Assembly (NCBI GenBank): GCA_024449915.1
Contig: JAMZAV010006190.1
Span: forward strand, 1-64,000
Reading direction: 5' to 3'
Origin: Sweltsa coloradensis
Taxonomy: Eukaryota > Arthropoda > Insecta > Plecoptera > Chloroperlidae
Length of the DNA stretch: 64,000 nucleotides
Part shown: piece after piece, positions 44,304 through 55,625 of the stretch
How positions within the stretch are numbered: position 1 is the first letter of the stretch
Layout: each line of letters opens with the position of its first letter
Notes under the pieces: model-generated
Told to the model about the DNA's origin: nothing
The model's database searches: none
The model's input: the letters and a program-made list of their open reading frames with translations, nothing else
Position numbers and translations under genes: made by a program

Positions 44304-45354
44304 GTGTGCCTTGACTGTGCAGGCCCAACTGCGACACCATGGCGGCAAGGCGTATGCCCGACGCCACCTTACAGACCTAAGCTAGGCGAAAATGCGCACG
44401 TTTGCCCCCTTTTTAGCTCTTCCTTTTTGGGCGAGTCAAGGGGCGCAACCTTCACTTTGGAGTTGTATAAACGGTACCGGTTTTTGGTCCCCCAAACTTT
44501 TGGCCATACACCCGAAATGCGCCGCCTATGCGAAAAAAGAACGACGGGCGAAACTTTTTCCAAAAAAATTTCCCGATAGCATACAATTCCGAAATGTCTT
44601 CGCCTCTTTTCAGCGGCTCCATCGCGATTCGCCGCCGTCGACAACATACCTCGAGCCTACACCGTGCACGGACAGGTACACCATTCTGTACCGGACATGA
44701 ATCCACCAAATGCAGGAGACGCGCGACGTTATTGCCACTGTACCTGTTGGACGCTTCAGAGGAGACTACGGCACGCGTCAATCGACGCGACAGGTGTCAG
44801 CGTAACGTGCTCGAGTGTCTGGACGCCATGATTCGCGCGGTAAATCCATACTTTGGGTCGCCGTACGGGGGCAGAGCGCTTGAACGTAAACCCAAACGAC
44901 GACGACGAGACGACGACGACGACGAAAATGTCGTCTTGGCCTTTGCACGAGACGGTGCAACGTCTATGCAACGTAGAGAGGCTCGCTCCAACGCGGTACC
45001 TGGACCTACAAACGCAGTGTCTTGTCTCGTGAGCGGAGACGCTAGTCCGTTTGGCGTGGACGTACGTGTGCAATTGCGCGGCAATGGCTTTTACAACTTG
45101 AACAACGTTTTTCACAGCTCGAGCGTGGTTTTCCGACTTGAAAACCCGTACGGCCCCCGCGGTGGCCCCCGGCATTGAAAACCATACAACGCGCAGGTGG
45201 TTTTCCTGCCATTTACTCATATAAATGGCATGGACGAGCCCAATTCGGTTCCCATCTTTGCGGCGCACATTTAACAGACGTTGTACCACGGTTTTTTTTC
45301 CCCGCCCCGAGGCCGCTCGTTGTTGTACATATAGACCGAACTCGCAACTAAAGT
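44304..45354 (+). pseudogene. Helitron Rep-Hel, N-terminal (Helitron-like N) region
   Basis: Reading across frames gives, in the order known for Helitron proteins: a Cys pair VCLDC (44305); PEMRRLCEKRTTGETF; YTVHGQVHHSVPDM (44658-44699), the GQ..H block; LYLLDASEETTARVNRRD and ECLDAMIRAVNPY (44740-44860); an Asp-rich loop; VRVQLRGNGFYNL; SSSVVFRLENPYG (45117-45160); IYSYKWHGRAQFGSHLCGA (45211-45267); and RPEAAR….YRPNSQLK (45302-45352), the segment before the Rep domain. Helitron Rep-Hel drives rolling-circle transposition. At least four frameshifts occur. FB2 interrupts at about 45355. Confidence 0.7.
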
Positions 45355-48300
45355 CCCCCCTCATAGGGTACATTGGTTTGGACCTTAATAAAGCGAAATT
45401 CCAGTCATTTTCAAAAATCCGCTTACAAGTAAAACGTTGGGGCGTTTACCCGTCAGACCCCCAAATGGGGCCCCAAAAAAAGGTCAATCTGCCCCTTTTA
45501 AAAGAAACATGATTAAAAAAATAAAAAAAAATTAAAAGAAAAAGAAAGCCCAAAAATGAATATCATCGCAGACGGGCTCATGGGCCGTTGACCCCCGTCA
45601 ACGCCCCCCAAAGGGGGGCCCCAAAAAAGGTCAACTCTCCCCCTCAAAAGGTATACAATTCAAACAAACGTCTTTTTTTAAAAGGAAAAATTACTAAAAA
45701 AAAACGAATATCCCCCGTCAGACGGCTGCGTTGGGCCGTTGCCCCGTCAGATGCCCCCCAAAGGTGGCCCCCCAAAAGGTCACATCTGCCTTATTAAGTA
45801 TACATGTTGAAAAATAAGAAAATTATGAAGTATACCCAAAAATGAAATCCCGTCGAAAGGGGCTGCGATTCCCTTTTTGACCCTCAGACCCCCCCAAAGG
45901 TGGGCCCCCAAAAAAGGTCAATCCCCCCTCTAAGGGTACATATTCAAACTACGTCTTTTTGGGGAAAATTTAAACCGAAAACAAATATCCCCCTCAACGG
46001 GCTGCGTTGGGCCGTTACCCGTCAGATGCCCAAAAGGGGCCCCCCAAAAAAAAAGGACATCTGCCCTTATTAAGTTACATGATTGAAACAAAAAAAAAAA
46101 TTTAAGAAGAAGTTAGCCCAAAAATGAGTACACTCTCAGACGGGCTGCAAGGGGGCCGTTGACCCGTCAGACGCCCCCAAAAGTGGGCCCAAAAAGGAAA
46201 CTCTGCCCTCAAAAGGGGTTACATGATTCAAACATCGTCATTTTTTAAAAAAATTACCAGGAAAACGAATATCACTCGTCAGACGTGCTGCGTTGGGGTT
46301 TTTGCCCTTTTGGGTAAAACCAAAGTCCCCCCCCAAAAAAGTAAAATCGGCTTCATAAGGTATACAGGTTTTCAAACTTTTGTATTTTAAGAAAAAGTTC
46401 CAGGAAAACGAATATCACTCGTCGACGAGTGCGTTGGAGCTTTGATTGTAGGTTTTCCCCCCAAAGTTGGCCCCCCCAAAGATGTCCAAATGTCCCCTTA
46501 AGACGTTTGCCAAGCTCGGGCCATCTTTTTTTACAATGATAAATGCCCTTTTAACAACACGCTTGATCGTCAAATCAAGCTAATTTACATACAGAACATA
46601 CTGATTTTTACCCTTAATTTTCATCCAAAAATCTGCATTTTTGGGGAGGCTGTTCAAAAGGATAAGGCTGTGTCGCTTCTAAGCACTTTTTGGATTTCAA
46701 ATTTTTTCCCCTTTAAACAAATTAGTAAATTACACAAATTAACAGTTTGGGTATATTTACGGTCATTTAATAAGAAAAGTAGAAATATTTAAAAAATGTC
46801 CCAGATCCAAAATTATTACACATTTTTTTGTATCTTTTTAGTAAAAAAGCAAACCCGATAGGACCAAACCCGATAGAGTTTCAAAGTGATCCCGATTTTA
46901 CCTCTCCCTTCTGCGTCAAAGCCGGGTTTTTCTCGAGTTTAGCCCCCGGTTTTATTGTATAGGCAATATGACGCTGAAAAATTTGGTTTCCATAGACAGA
47001 AATTTAAAAAAAATCCATTATGTATAATAGAATGTTAAAACGACCAAAGGGTTTTTCCGGGTATCTGTCCCCCTTTTGTCATTTGATGAATATGCATGCG
47101 ATTTAAAAGTAAGGATTTCGATGGGGATGATGAAATTTTCAGAAGCAGCGTACATAGTCAAATTGATTACAGCTTTGATTTTTGAACAATTTTTTTATTC
47201 ATCCTAAATTGTCTTAAACTTATGAAAATATTTGCATGTTTTAACGCATGTAAAAGATTTTTTCGTAGGTTAGATTGATAGAAAACAAATAAATGTTAAA
47301 CGTACAAGCGTACGGTGATAAAAATGTGATCAAAGTTTTGATATTTTAAATTTTAATTTGTTACAAACCAATTTATATATTCTAATTTTAAATTGTTTGA
47401 ATTTATTAAACTACTTGATGATTTCACACATTAAAATTTTTATTTGTTATGATGTGTTTCTCGAAAATTACTATGTAAAAAGTTGAAACAAAACGGTGAT
47501 TACAATGTTGGGAAGTTTTTATGTTGGAGAAATCCCCCCAATTGAAATTCTAACCCCTTTCATTTTTTTGAAACTTTAAAAACTTTTTTACATGTTAAAA
47601 CCATATTTAAAGATTATTGCTTAATAGGTTATCAAATGATTTAATTATTTTACAAAAATTTGATTACTAGATAAATTATTTAATGATAAAGAAATTTTTT
47701 AACAAATGCAATTTTTAGCGATATACTTTAATAGGCAAAACCCGTATATTCATGTAACAAGTGTAAATTTAAACAAACTCTTTATTTTTAAAAAAATTAT
47801 TTTAAAAAACTCTTCAGTTTTAAACCCCAAAACCATACCCTATAACACACCCTTTTTTTAATTTTATAATAAACCCTAAGACGAAGTGGAACATTTTTTC
47901 CGATTTATTTACATCTTGATATTCCAAAAAATTTTAAAAAATGGGAGTTGCAGGGCTCAAAGACTCAAAAAATTTCTTAACATCAGACTGGGACATATTT
48001 TCAAAAATCCAATTGAATCCACCATAATTTCGAATATTGAGACAAAAAATTTTTTTTTTGCTTATTTTTTTGGGGGGGGGGAGGTGGGGGTAAAGGCCCC
48101 CACAGAGCCAGTCTGACGAGTGGTATTCTTTTTTGTGGGGAAATTTTTTTTAAAATGCCGTATTTTTTAAATCATGTATACCTTATGAGGTCAAAATTTG
48201 GGGTTTTTTTGGGCCCACTTTGGGGGTTTGACAAGGCATCCCCAACGCACCCGCCGACGAGTGTATTCGGTTTTTTTCCCGGTAACCACTTTAAAAGACT

Positions 48301-49190
48301 TATGTTAAATCATGTATACCTTATGGGGCAATTTTTCTTTTTTGGGGGCCATTTGGGGTTACCACACGGGTCAAAGCCCCAAAGCAAAGGTCTGACGAGT
48401 GTTTTTTCTTTTCCCCGGGGCTTTTTTCATAACTGGGTATTTTTGAATCAGTTACTTTTGAGGGAATTTTTACTTTTTTGGGGGGGCCCCTTTGGGGGCA
48501 TCCCGCGGTTTTCCAAAGCCCCAAAACAACCCGTCTGACGAGTGATATTTGTTTTTTTTGTAATTTTCCCTTTAAAAGACGTATGTTTTATCAGTCAAAC
48601 CCTTTTAAGGCAGAGTTGAACCCTTTTTGGGGGCCCATTTGGGGGCGTTTTGACGGGGCCCCCCACCCATCGCACCCGTCGCAGTGATATTCGTTTTTGG
48701 GCTAACTTCTTCTATAATTTTTCTTATTTTCAATCATGTATACTTAATAGGGGCAATTTGAAACCTTTTTTTTGGGGGGCCACTTTTTGGGGGGATCTAA
48801 CGGGTCAACGGCCAAAACCCGCCCGTCTGACAAAGGAAAATTGTTTTTCTGGTAAATTTTCCCCATAAAATGACGTATTTTTTTAATCATGAGACCCTTT
48901 TGAAACAGGTGACCTTTTTTGGGGCCACTTTGGGGGGGAGTTTTGCGGTTAACGGCCCCTCGCAGCCCGTCTACGAGTGATTTCATTTTTGGGAAACTTT
49001 TTCTAATTTTTTTTTATGTTTTTTAAACTGATACGTAATGGGGCAGTTTGACCTTTTTGGGCCCCTTTGGGGGCGTTGACGGGTAAAAGCCCAACTTGAC
49101 TTTAAGACGGGGCATTTTTGAAAAACACTTGAATTTCCGCTTCTATTCCAATGGGCAAACCCCTATGTACCCTATGGGGGACTTTTGTTG
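45355..49190. mobile_element. Foldback element FB2 inserted in the Helitron
   Basis: The left arm (about 45355-46500) has eight ~143-bp modules marked by CCCCAAAAAAGGTCA-type words (45475, 45621, 45769, 45908, 46040, 46187, 46332, 46475). The right arm (about 48150-49190) has about seven modules in reverse. Outer ends pair through CCCCTCATAGGGTACATTGG (left) and TGTACCCTATGGGGGACTTT (right). Modules contain CTC(A)TAAGGTATACATGATT and CAAACGTC, as in FB1, so the two belong to one family. The centre (46500-48150) is AT-rich without a gene. All frames in it are repeat artefacts. Confidence 0.7.
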
Positions 49191-49796
49191 CGAGGCTCTC
49201 GGTAATCCCCCAAAACCAAATCATCGGAAAAGAAAAAAACGGTTTCCCCCACTGAAAAATTCCCCGGGGGGGGGGGCGGCCGGGCGTGCCGGGAAAATCT
49301 TTTTACACGGGCCCCTACCTAGCCTCCCCGGCCTCTGCGGGTGGGGAAAACCCGTTTTGACGGGCCCTGGTGGCCCCAGTCCGTTGCCTCTAACGGGCCG
49401 CTTGCCGCCATGGCCATTTTCGCTTGAAACCAAAGAGTTTGGCACTTTTGCAACCTCAGGTGGGCGCGAGTAACTGTAAGTTTTCGCGGGGTTCCGCACG
49501 CCCACTTTTCCCGTGTTTGCCGCCAAAATTTGTACTTTACGCAAAACCGGGATAAGGGGGGGCTGGCCCCCTAAGTCGTGACCCCGCCCTTACCTCGTTT
49601 TCGGAAAATGTTGGCACAAAAGCGTGGGGGGGACTTGAATAGGTCCTTGTCGCCGGCACGGGAAGGGCAACTGCAACAAGGGGCTTCCCGAGATTTTTTG
49701 TCCACCCACCAAAATGGGTGACGGCGTGGGCCAATTTTAAAACGAGGGAAGACGGGGTAGACTCGTCTCGCTGACAAAGTATGCGACAACAGGCCG
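49191..49796 (+). pseudogene. Helitron Rep domain with HUH motif
   Basis: After FB2 the Helitron coding resumes in fragments. The key block is VTVSFRGVPHAHF: RGVPHAHF is encoded at 49485-49508 and matches the R-G-L/V-P-H-x-H motif of Helitron Rep nucleases, whose two His bind the metal ion that activates the catalytic Tyr. The preceding segment (49380-49440) is compatible with the usual A-M-A region, but frames shift too often to be sure. The sequence is crowded with G and C homopolymers. Confidence 0.65.
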
Positions 49797-50789
49797 TGAT
49801 ACCTTACAATGCGTACCTATAGACTTTTTGATGTCACATCAAAGGGGTGTGCACCTCGTTTTCACTCGCCAACTACATGTTCAATTGGTCAAGGTGTGCG
49901 ACAAAAAGTTTCGCTACGTCAGGGCAAACAAAAACCATTGCGAGTGGTGGTAAATCCGACAAGATTTTGCGGTATGTTTGGGGGCAAACACTCTGCTCTC
50001 AGAGGGGGGGGCGCATCCCAAATACCGCGTCCAGGACAGCAAAAATTTGGTCACCAAAAAGACTTTACAATCGAAGACCCCCCGAGTCTACCACAACGGG
50101 GTCAAAAAGCCGCACTCGAGGGGCCCCGAGGACGCAAAACACCCCCCGCGTGGATGGGGCTAACGTACTCGAACCGGCCGCACAGGGGCCATACTCGCGT
50201 GGTGGAAACCCACAATTTTGGGATAGGGAAAGACGTGCTTGGCGTCGACGCGTCAAGGGACGACAACTCGATCGCGCGAATGCCCTTTCGGATGCGAGCC
50301 AACGTGCCTCTATCACCTGCGTGTGTTTTGTCGCACGTCGTGGGGGCCCCCCTCTTTGCCCACCTCAAGACTGCGACGGCGTTGTCCAGAGACTTTTTCG
50401 CGCAGCGTCTTGCCGCGAAAAAATTTTCCAAAACCACGAAATACCTGAGGCGAGCCCCCGGCCGTCTTTGGGGGCCGACTCTCGGGAACTTTGACGCCTG
50501 GGGGCGCCATAGTGCTCGATTCACGCCCGCCGTCCCAAAGCCTTGTGGAACTTGCGCGACGCTGCCCCGCAGACTTGGACGGCAACGTCGCGTTTCACTC
50601 GAACGCGTCGCCCCATCTTCTAGGCACAAAACGTTACCTCCCACGGCTGCCCGCCCCTCCGATCCCCCTTCCCCCACCCTCGGGGAGACTTTCTCGCCGA
50701 AAGACAAGCCTACGTCCGAATGTACGCCCCCCTGACGCAAGCCCGCGAGTCCTGTCGACGCCGTCCTCGTGGCCCCCGCGATCCCACGC
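49797..50789 (+). pseudogene. Helitron region between Rep and helicase
   Basis: Best-supported blocks are FWDRERRAWRRRVKG (about 50216-50260), the W.RR segment, and, a few bases on in two frames, YHLRVFC followed by PLFAHLKT (about 50316-50371) and VVQRLFRAASCREKIFQ. The last set corresponds to the L..V.GP.SF..LRT..G.V..TF..A stretch of Helitrons. A candidate Tyr-bearing block NYMFNW (49871-49888) lies where the Rep tyrosines would be expected, with low confidence. Several long overlapping ORFs on both strands here are GC-rich shadows. Confidence 0.55.
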
Positions 50790-52020
50790 GACTCGCCCAA
50801 GTGTTTTTACCCCGGACGGGGCGGGGGGTAGGGCAAGAGTACGTCACGCAACGTATGCCGCGGCGAGGGCACGCGACCCGAGGCGGGGCCAGGCCTGGGG
50901 GGTATCGCCGCAATTTCTACCGCCGGGGGACTTGCCACTCGGGGGTTTTGTCTAAATGCGAAGCGAGCGACGAACAGGCGTGTCGTGTGCCTGCACGTCC
51001 AGAGACGCCACGCGCATCGCCTCCTCTCGCCTTAATCATAGAGAGTTTTCCATGATGCCGCAGCAGCACTGGCGCCCCTGCAACACACTGTGCGACGGAC
51101 CCCCCAATCGTACAAAGTTTGTTGGCAGGGATGTGTTAGCGGAACTTCGACAATTGCTGCCCGTCGTGGGGCAGTCGTCGCGCGCACGCCCACACTGGCG
51201 TCCTCGTCAACATCCGCACTGGATTTTTTTGCGTTATCGTCTGGTCGACAATGTGCGCGCCGCCCAAGACGAAGCATTTTGTCAATGGTTACTCCGCGTG
51301 GGTAACGGCCGAGACGGCGAGTACGTCGACGTGCCTATCGACATGCGTCTAGGGGCCAACGTTCAACTCGTCGACTCTGTCTACGGCGTCGTCTTGAGTA
51401 AGCGACTGTGACGACATCAACGAAAAAGTCTTGAAACTCCACGACCAGACGGACACGCAGAGCGCGTCTACTCTAGCGAAGACGGCGCCGACGACGGAGA
51501 CGACTACGACGATGTCATCAATGTAGCCTACCTAAACACCCAGAATCCCACCGGTCTACCCCGGCACAGACTTGAGCTGAAAGTTGGCGCAACTGTAATA
51601 GTGTTGCGCAATCTCTCGCCCTCCCTGCGCAACGGCACTCGTCTACACGTGCACCTCGTTGCACGCAAACTTGCTCGGACTCGAGATGGCCGACGGAAGT
51701 ATTGAGTACGTGCCTCGATGACTTTTCCGAGTCAAACCAGGCCTCCCGTTTACCTTTAACGATACATTTTTCCCCTGCGGGCCCCTACGCCAGAAATACA
51801 CAACCCAGGGGCAGCGTTTGGGCGGGTCGGGTCTCTCCCCCCGGGGGAGGGTTTGACCCCCGGGCCCTGTACGTGGCCCTCAGCCGATGAGGCGGCGCGC
51901 GACCTCGTGATACAGGGCGTACACGGCATCGAGGCGTAACCCGGACGCGAACCCGCTACTCCGGGCCACCTGTACACGCGCAACATTGTCTACGAGACCG
52001 TCTTGTTGCCGCCCGGATGA
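50790..52020 (+). pseudogene. Helitron PIF1-family helicase domain
   Basis: Motifs appear in the canonical order, with frameshifts. Walker A is FTPDGAGG then GKSTS (50806-50850). Next come GGIAAISTAGGLATRGF (about 50898-50950), the SSGIAA..L.GG.TAH block; LRQLLPVV (about 51145-51168), from GDFRQ.LPVV; and NVRAAQDEAFCQWLLRVGNG (51250-51309). Then GLPRHRLELKVGATVIVLRN and LRNGTRL (51552-51640). YVALSR (about 51871-51888) is motif VI. The end is YTRNIVYETVLLPPG with TGA at 52018-52020. This is a 5'-3' SF1B helicase that unwinds the displaced strand during rolling-circle transposition. The C-terminal stop is where Helitrons usually end. Confidence 0.8.
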
Positions 52021-52680
52021 AAAGACGCGCCTACGACGTGGTGGCGGGTATACTCATTAGGACAAGATGGAAAAAGGAAAATTTTTTTTCCTGTTTTACT
52101 GTGACCTAATATTGCCTTCATTAGGATTAGTACAAAGATGGAAATCAGTAAGAAAACCTGTGATTACTTTTGTCGTTAGATTATACTAGGCCTTGTAACA
52201 CTTTGGCTTACTAATGCCTACATTTGGGTCTAGGACGTTATCTTCAGATAAATAATTGTTATTTGCCTACAAATATGCTATTGATTCGTAAAAAATTGTA
52301 GTAAACGTTTGCCCCGACAGGGATTAAACCCACAATTTCAAGACTACATAACAATGTACTCCCTATTCATTGAAGGCTTTCAAGTTAGCATACTTTGTTA
52401 AAAATTAATGTAATTCATACATAATATAGCCTTATTTAGTACATATTATAACAATTTTACTGTAGGTCTAATGTTGGTTATTTATAAAATTTGAATGCCT
52501 CGTATACAAGAGAATACGAATTAAACTAGAGAACATGTAGTAGGTTGGCTATATTAAAATAATAGGTTCAGATTAAATATCTAGCAGCAAACCATGATTT
52601 TGACCCTAATTGAGTAGAAATGTTATTAGAACTTATGATTTTTTACAGACTTATATACTATTACATTGTTCCACTTTCAG
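52021..52680. other. Helitron 3' flank and tRNA-like fragment
   Basis: I could not identify a Helitron 3' hairpin-CTRR terminus with confidence. About 52309-52345 carries a minus-strand GGTTTAATCCC, a weak B box of a tRNA-like fragment. Otherwise AT-rich. Confidence 0.35.
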
Positions 52681-53127
52681 GTGTGGAGTGACTGGAAGCT
52701 TTATGTCAAATCGAAAGCCAGTGCCCTTGCACGTTATGCAGCGAGTACTGGAGGTGGCGCCCCCTCCAACCAAACTGACCATTTTAGAGCTTATACTCGT
52801 GGCGTTTATAGGATCAGACTGCATTGATGGCGATGAGGGGATTGAGGAGGCTGGGTTTCCCAAGGACAAGACTAAGTTTAAGGTGAAGTAACTACATAAT
52901 TTAAAACCAGTGTTGATATATTCTCTTTATTTTGTACGTACAAACACATTTTTACGACAAACCCATCATTGTTTTCTTAATCATACTAGGTCGTTTTGAT
53001 AAATTATCCGTAGTGTGCAGCCTATAAAACGAATGATAATGAGCCAATTAGATGGTGTGTCATGTTTGGAACCAATGCTGAACCTGAAACAAAATCTTAA
53101 AATTATGGTTAACATTAATCCATTTTA

Positions 53128-53412
53128 GATTGATTGGATATTTGATTGGATATTGCTTTACGTCTCATATTTATGCAACTTGGCTAATCGAGACGAAGGG
53201 AGGGACGTAAGGGATGACGCGGGGGGACAAGGGGTGGACAGGCCTGTGCTGGTCAGATACCAGCCACAAGCATATGGGGAGGGCAGGGGTTCCCCCACGT
53301 CGTGGTCGTCTCCGTCTGTGTCATCATCCGTCCGTGTTGTCTTTGTCGTCGCCGTCGGGGAGGTAGTCAAAGAGAAGGGGTTCCCCGACGACGACCCAGA
53401 GCTCGCCATTAG
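53128..53412 (-). mobile_element. Family S, copy S11 (5' truncated)
   Basis: Starts with a doubled head (GATTGGATATTTGATTGG) and ends at GAGCTCGCCATTAG, where the acidic exon of the Myb/SANT-like gene begins. Confidence 0.8.
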
Positions 53413-53606
53413 ATAAAGGAGCATACCAAAGATACGTCAGATGAGGAGGGTGGACCTGTGAAGAACAGTGAAGAACCTGCAGGTGAAGAAATGGCAATTG
53501 TGTTAATTGCATATGAGGAGGAGGAAATAATAATTTGAACTTGATGGTGAGGAAGAAAATACGCCTTCAATATCGAGAAATACGAACGACACTCCTTATC
53601 AAAAAG

Positions 53607-54090
53607 GTAATTTGTAAGAACTAGCACCAGCTTGCAAAGAAGTTATTATTATGTAGACATAGGTAGCACTAACCATAGTACTGCTACCGAGTATCAAAAA
53701 GAGGTTAATTTGGTTGCCCACTCCTTACAAACCAACTGCTAGTTGATACTCATAGATCAAAATCTTTTGTTGTGTGGTGCCTACAAACATCCCTTATACG
53801 GCCTAGCAACAAAGCTAATAATATATATTTTTTCATTCGTTGCCAATTTTTAAATTCAAAGTTGTTCTGAATCGGCCTTGTTGATTCTGTTGTTGATCCG
53901 TCGGTGTGTGCTCTGTCCATACCACCGATGGTTATTTTATTTCATTATTATTTATTTTCATTTTTATTTTTATTATTTAAATATTGTTAATTTGTTATTT
54001 AAGAATGAATGATATTTGATGTGAGTATACAAAAATGTATGTGAAAAAATTAAAATCGATGATTATTATATTTTTTATTTTATTTTCTAG
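53607..54090. other. AT-rich inferred intron
   Basis: Runs from a gtaattt donor to tattttctag. No gene seen. Confidence 0.3.
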
Positions 54091-54349
54091 ATCAAGTTAA
54101 TGCTAACCAGACGAAAAACCACATAAGGCAGCCAAATAACGAAACAGCATACGACCGGGCAGCAGAATCTTTCAAGGCTGTTGAGGACGAAAAAACTGAC
54201 TGTTTGAGGATCGTACCGCTCAGCAGCCTTGAAACATCGCAAAACAAAAATTAGAGTTTTCAAAAAGAAAAGCGAGTGCACTGGAGAGGATTGCCGCAGC
54301 AAAGAGGCAAAGTACATGCGCCCCAACAGTTCCGACATATAATATGAGT

Positions 54350-54560
54350 TGATTGATTCATTGGATATTGCTTAACGTATCATATTTATGCAACTTGGCT
54401 AATCGATACGAAGGGAGGAACGTAAGGGGCGACGCGGGGGGACAAGGGGTGGACAGGCCTGTGCTGGTTATTTATTGGATATTGCTTAACGTATCATAGT
54501 TATGCAATTTTTTTTTGGATTGGATATTGTTTAACGTCTCATATTTATGCAACTTGGCTT
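54350..54560 (-). mobile_element. Family S cluster S12: one half copy and two head fragments
   Basis: 54350-54467 is the GATT-end half, stopping at GGCCTGTGCTGG as in S5. It is followed in the same direction by heads at 54474-54507 and 54517-54560. The heads share TATTGGATATTGCTTAACG or TTGTTTAACG variants, so these are three separate truncated copies. Confidence 0.75.
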
Positions 54561-54659
54561 AAATAAATGTTTTAATAAATAAATAAATGTTTTCTTAAAA
54601 ATTTGCTATTTAATAACTATTTAAAGTAGGCCTTAAAATTGGTTATGTCCCAACATTAT

Positions 54660-54935
54660 AACTCACCTGAAGGAGACCTAGAGCAGGCTCAAGGATCCAA
54701 TGTCAACCGCTGAGAGATATAAAAGCGGCCAGATCAGTTCAAGATCCAGCTCAACCACCGACCACGTGAGAAACAAGGGTGCTAAGCCGGTCAGGTAATA
54801 ACTTTGTAATGACAATTATCAGGTAATAAAATAGTGTTTATGATGTATTTGAAGATAATGCTGTCGTATAACCTTTACGGCGACGTGAGAATCCAGGGCG
54901 CTTTAACCGGGAATTTTATATTACGCCTGCTAAGT
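54660..54935 (+). other. LTR-like promoter region
   Basis: Contains TATAAAA at about 54718, a GC-richer downstream segment and AATAAA at about 54825, then CGGCGACGTGAGAATCCAGG, which could be a primer-binding-site-like end. The order TATA box, polyadenylation signal, PBS is what a solo LTR would show. No TG…CA ends or target duplication could be fixed. Confidence 0.3.
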
Positions 54936-55504
54936 AAATAAATTTAAAATTGCTTGTGTTCGTATTATTAGAACAAAGTTATTAAAATGTCGATAATATT
55001 AATGTTTGATGTCTCCTGGACAAAGTAATATTTGCACCAGCAAGATATTATTTATTGTTGATACACTCCACTTCTTATATTGTATTTGTTACGGAACATT
55101 CATCTATAAACTTAGCCAGCGTTTTGATGTTATTTATTATATAGCCTAATATATGAGACGAGCGCTGAATTCAGGCGTTATAATTGTGATGTTTTGCACA
55201 TGGGTCTGACAAATGTTGTACATGTTTCTACGTATTTCAGTTCTTACATATTGGACATTAGCGTCATGAGATAAGTATGAGTCATCTAAGTTTGTCCAAT
55301 AAAAAAGCAAGTATCAAAACATCCCCGCGACGTAAGATACGCGAGGTTGGAATGTTGTGGGCCAGAGGTTAGTCAGCTGATTCTCCCGAGCTGGCTTCCA
55401 TGCAGTTTGACCTAATCCTGCAAGGCATTGTTTATACGCAGTTCTGACATCTGTGGTGTTTTACTTTATTTGGATTAAGGGTGCGTCAACCATTTGGTCA
55501 CAAT
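54936..55504. other. No recognised gene
   Basis: AT-rich, no motif or repeat assigned. Confidence 0.3.
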
Positions 55505-55625
55505 GTGGGGCGAAAAGTCTCGAGCTGGTCAGAACCAGCGACGGGTAGGGGCAGGAAACGGGGGTTCTCATGTCGTTTTCGTCATCGTTCAAGTTGTCAT
55601 AGTCGTCGTCGTCGGAGAGGTTACA
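55505..55625 (-). mobile_element. Diverged family S-like module
   Basis: CTGGTCAGAACCAGC, GGGGGTTCTCATGTCG, TTGTCATAGTCGTCGTCG and GGAGAGGT keep the order of the right half of S but with many differences, comparable to the copy in FB1. Confidence 0.5.

Larger units (their letters stand above)
52681..54341 (+). pseudogene. Myb/SANT-like DNA-binding protein, three exon remnants
   Basis: Exon A (52681-52882) follows a good acceptor (cactttcag). It reads VWSDWKLYVKSKASALARYA and TGGGAP, then, after a one-base shift, PPTKLTILELILVAFIG and GIEEAGFP, ending at a GTGAAG donor. This matches the Myb/SANT-like domain (type 5) found in Harbinger accessory proteins and relatives. Exon B (53413-53606) starts at the end of S11 and is acidic (TSDEEGGPVKNSEEPAGEE). 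Exon C (54091-54341) opens after tattttctag, with DQVNANQTKNHIRQ and YDRAAESFKAVEDEK, and is followed by S12. The exon chain is inferred from splice consensus. Confidence 0.45.

Noticed and set aside
45400..49100. Plus- and minus-strand ORFs in FB2 as coding genes
   Set aside because: They follow the ~143-bp modules and change frame with homopolymers; no domain.
49809..50800. Long overlapping ORFs on both strands as separate genes
   Set aside because: GC-rich sequence lowers stop frequency; only fragments of the plus-strand frames match Helitron blocks.
42893..52020. Endogenous large DNA virus suspected from the GC-rich, Asp-rich block
   Set aside because: The recognisable motifs are Helitron N-region, HUH Rep and PIF1 helicase in Helitron order; no capsid, packaging or polymerase gene was seen.
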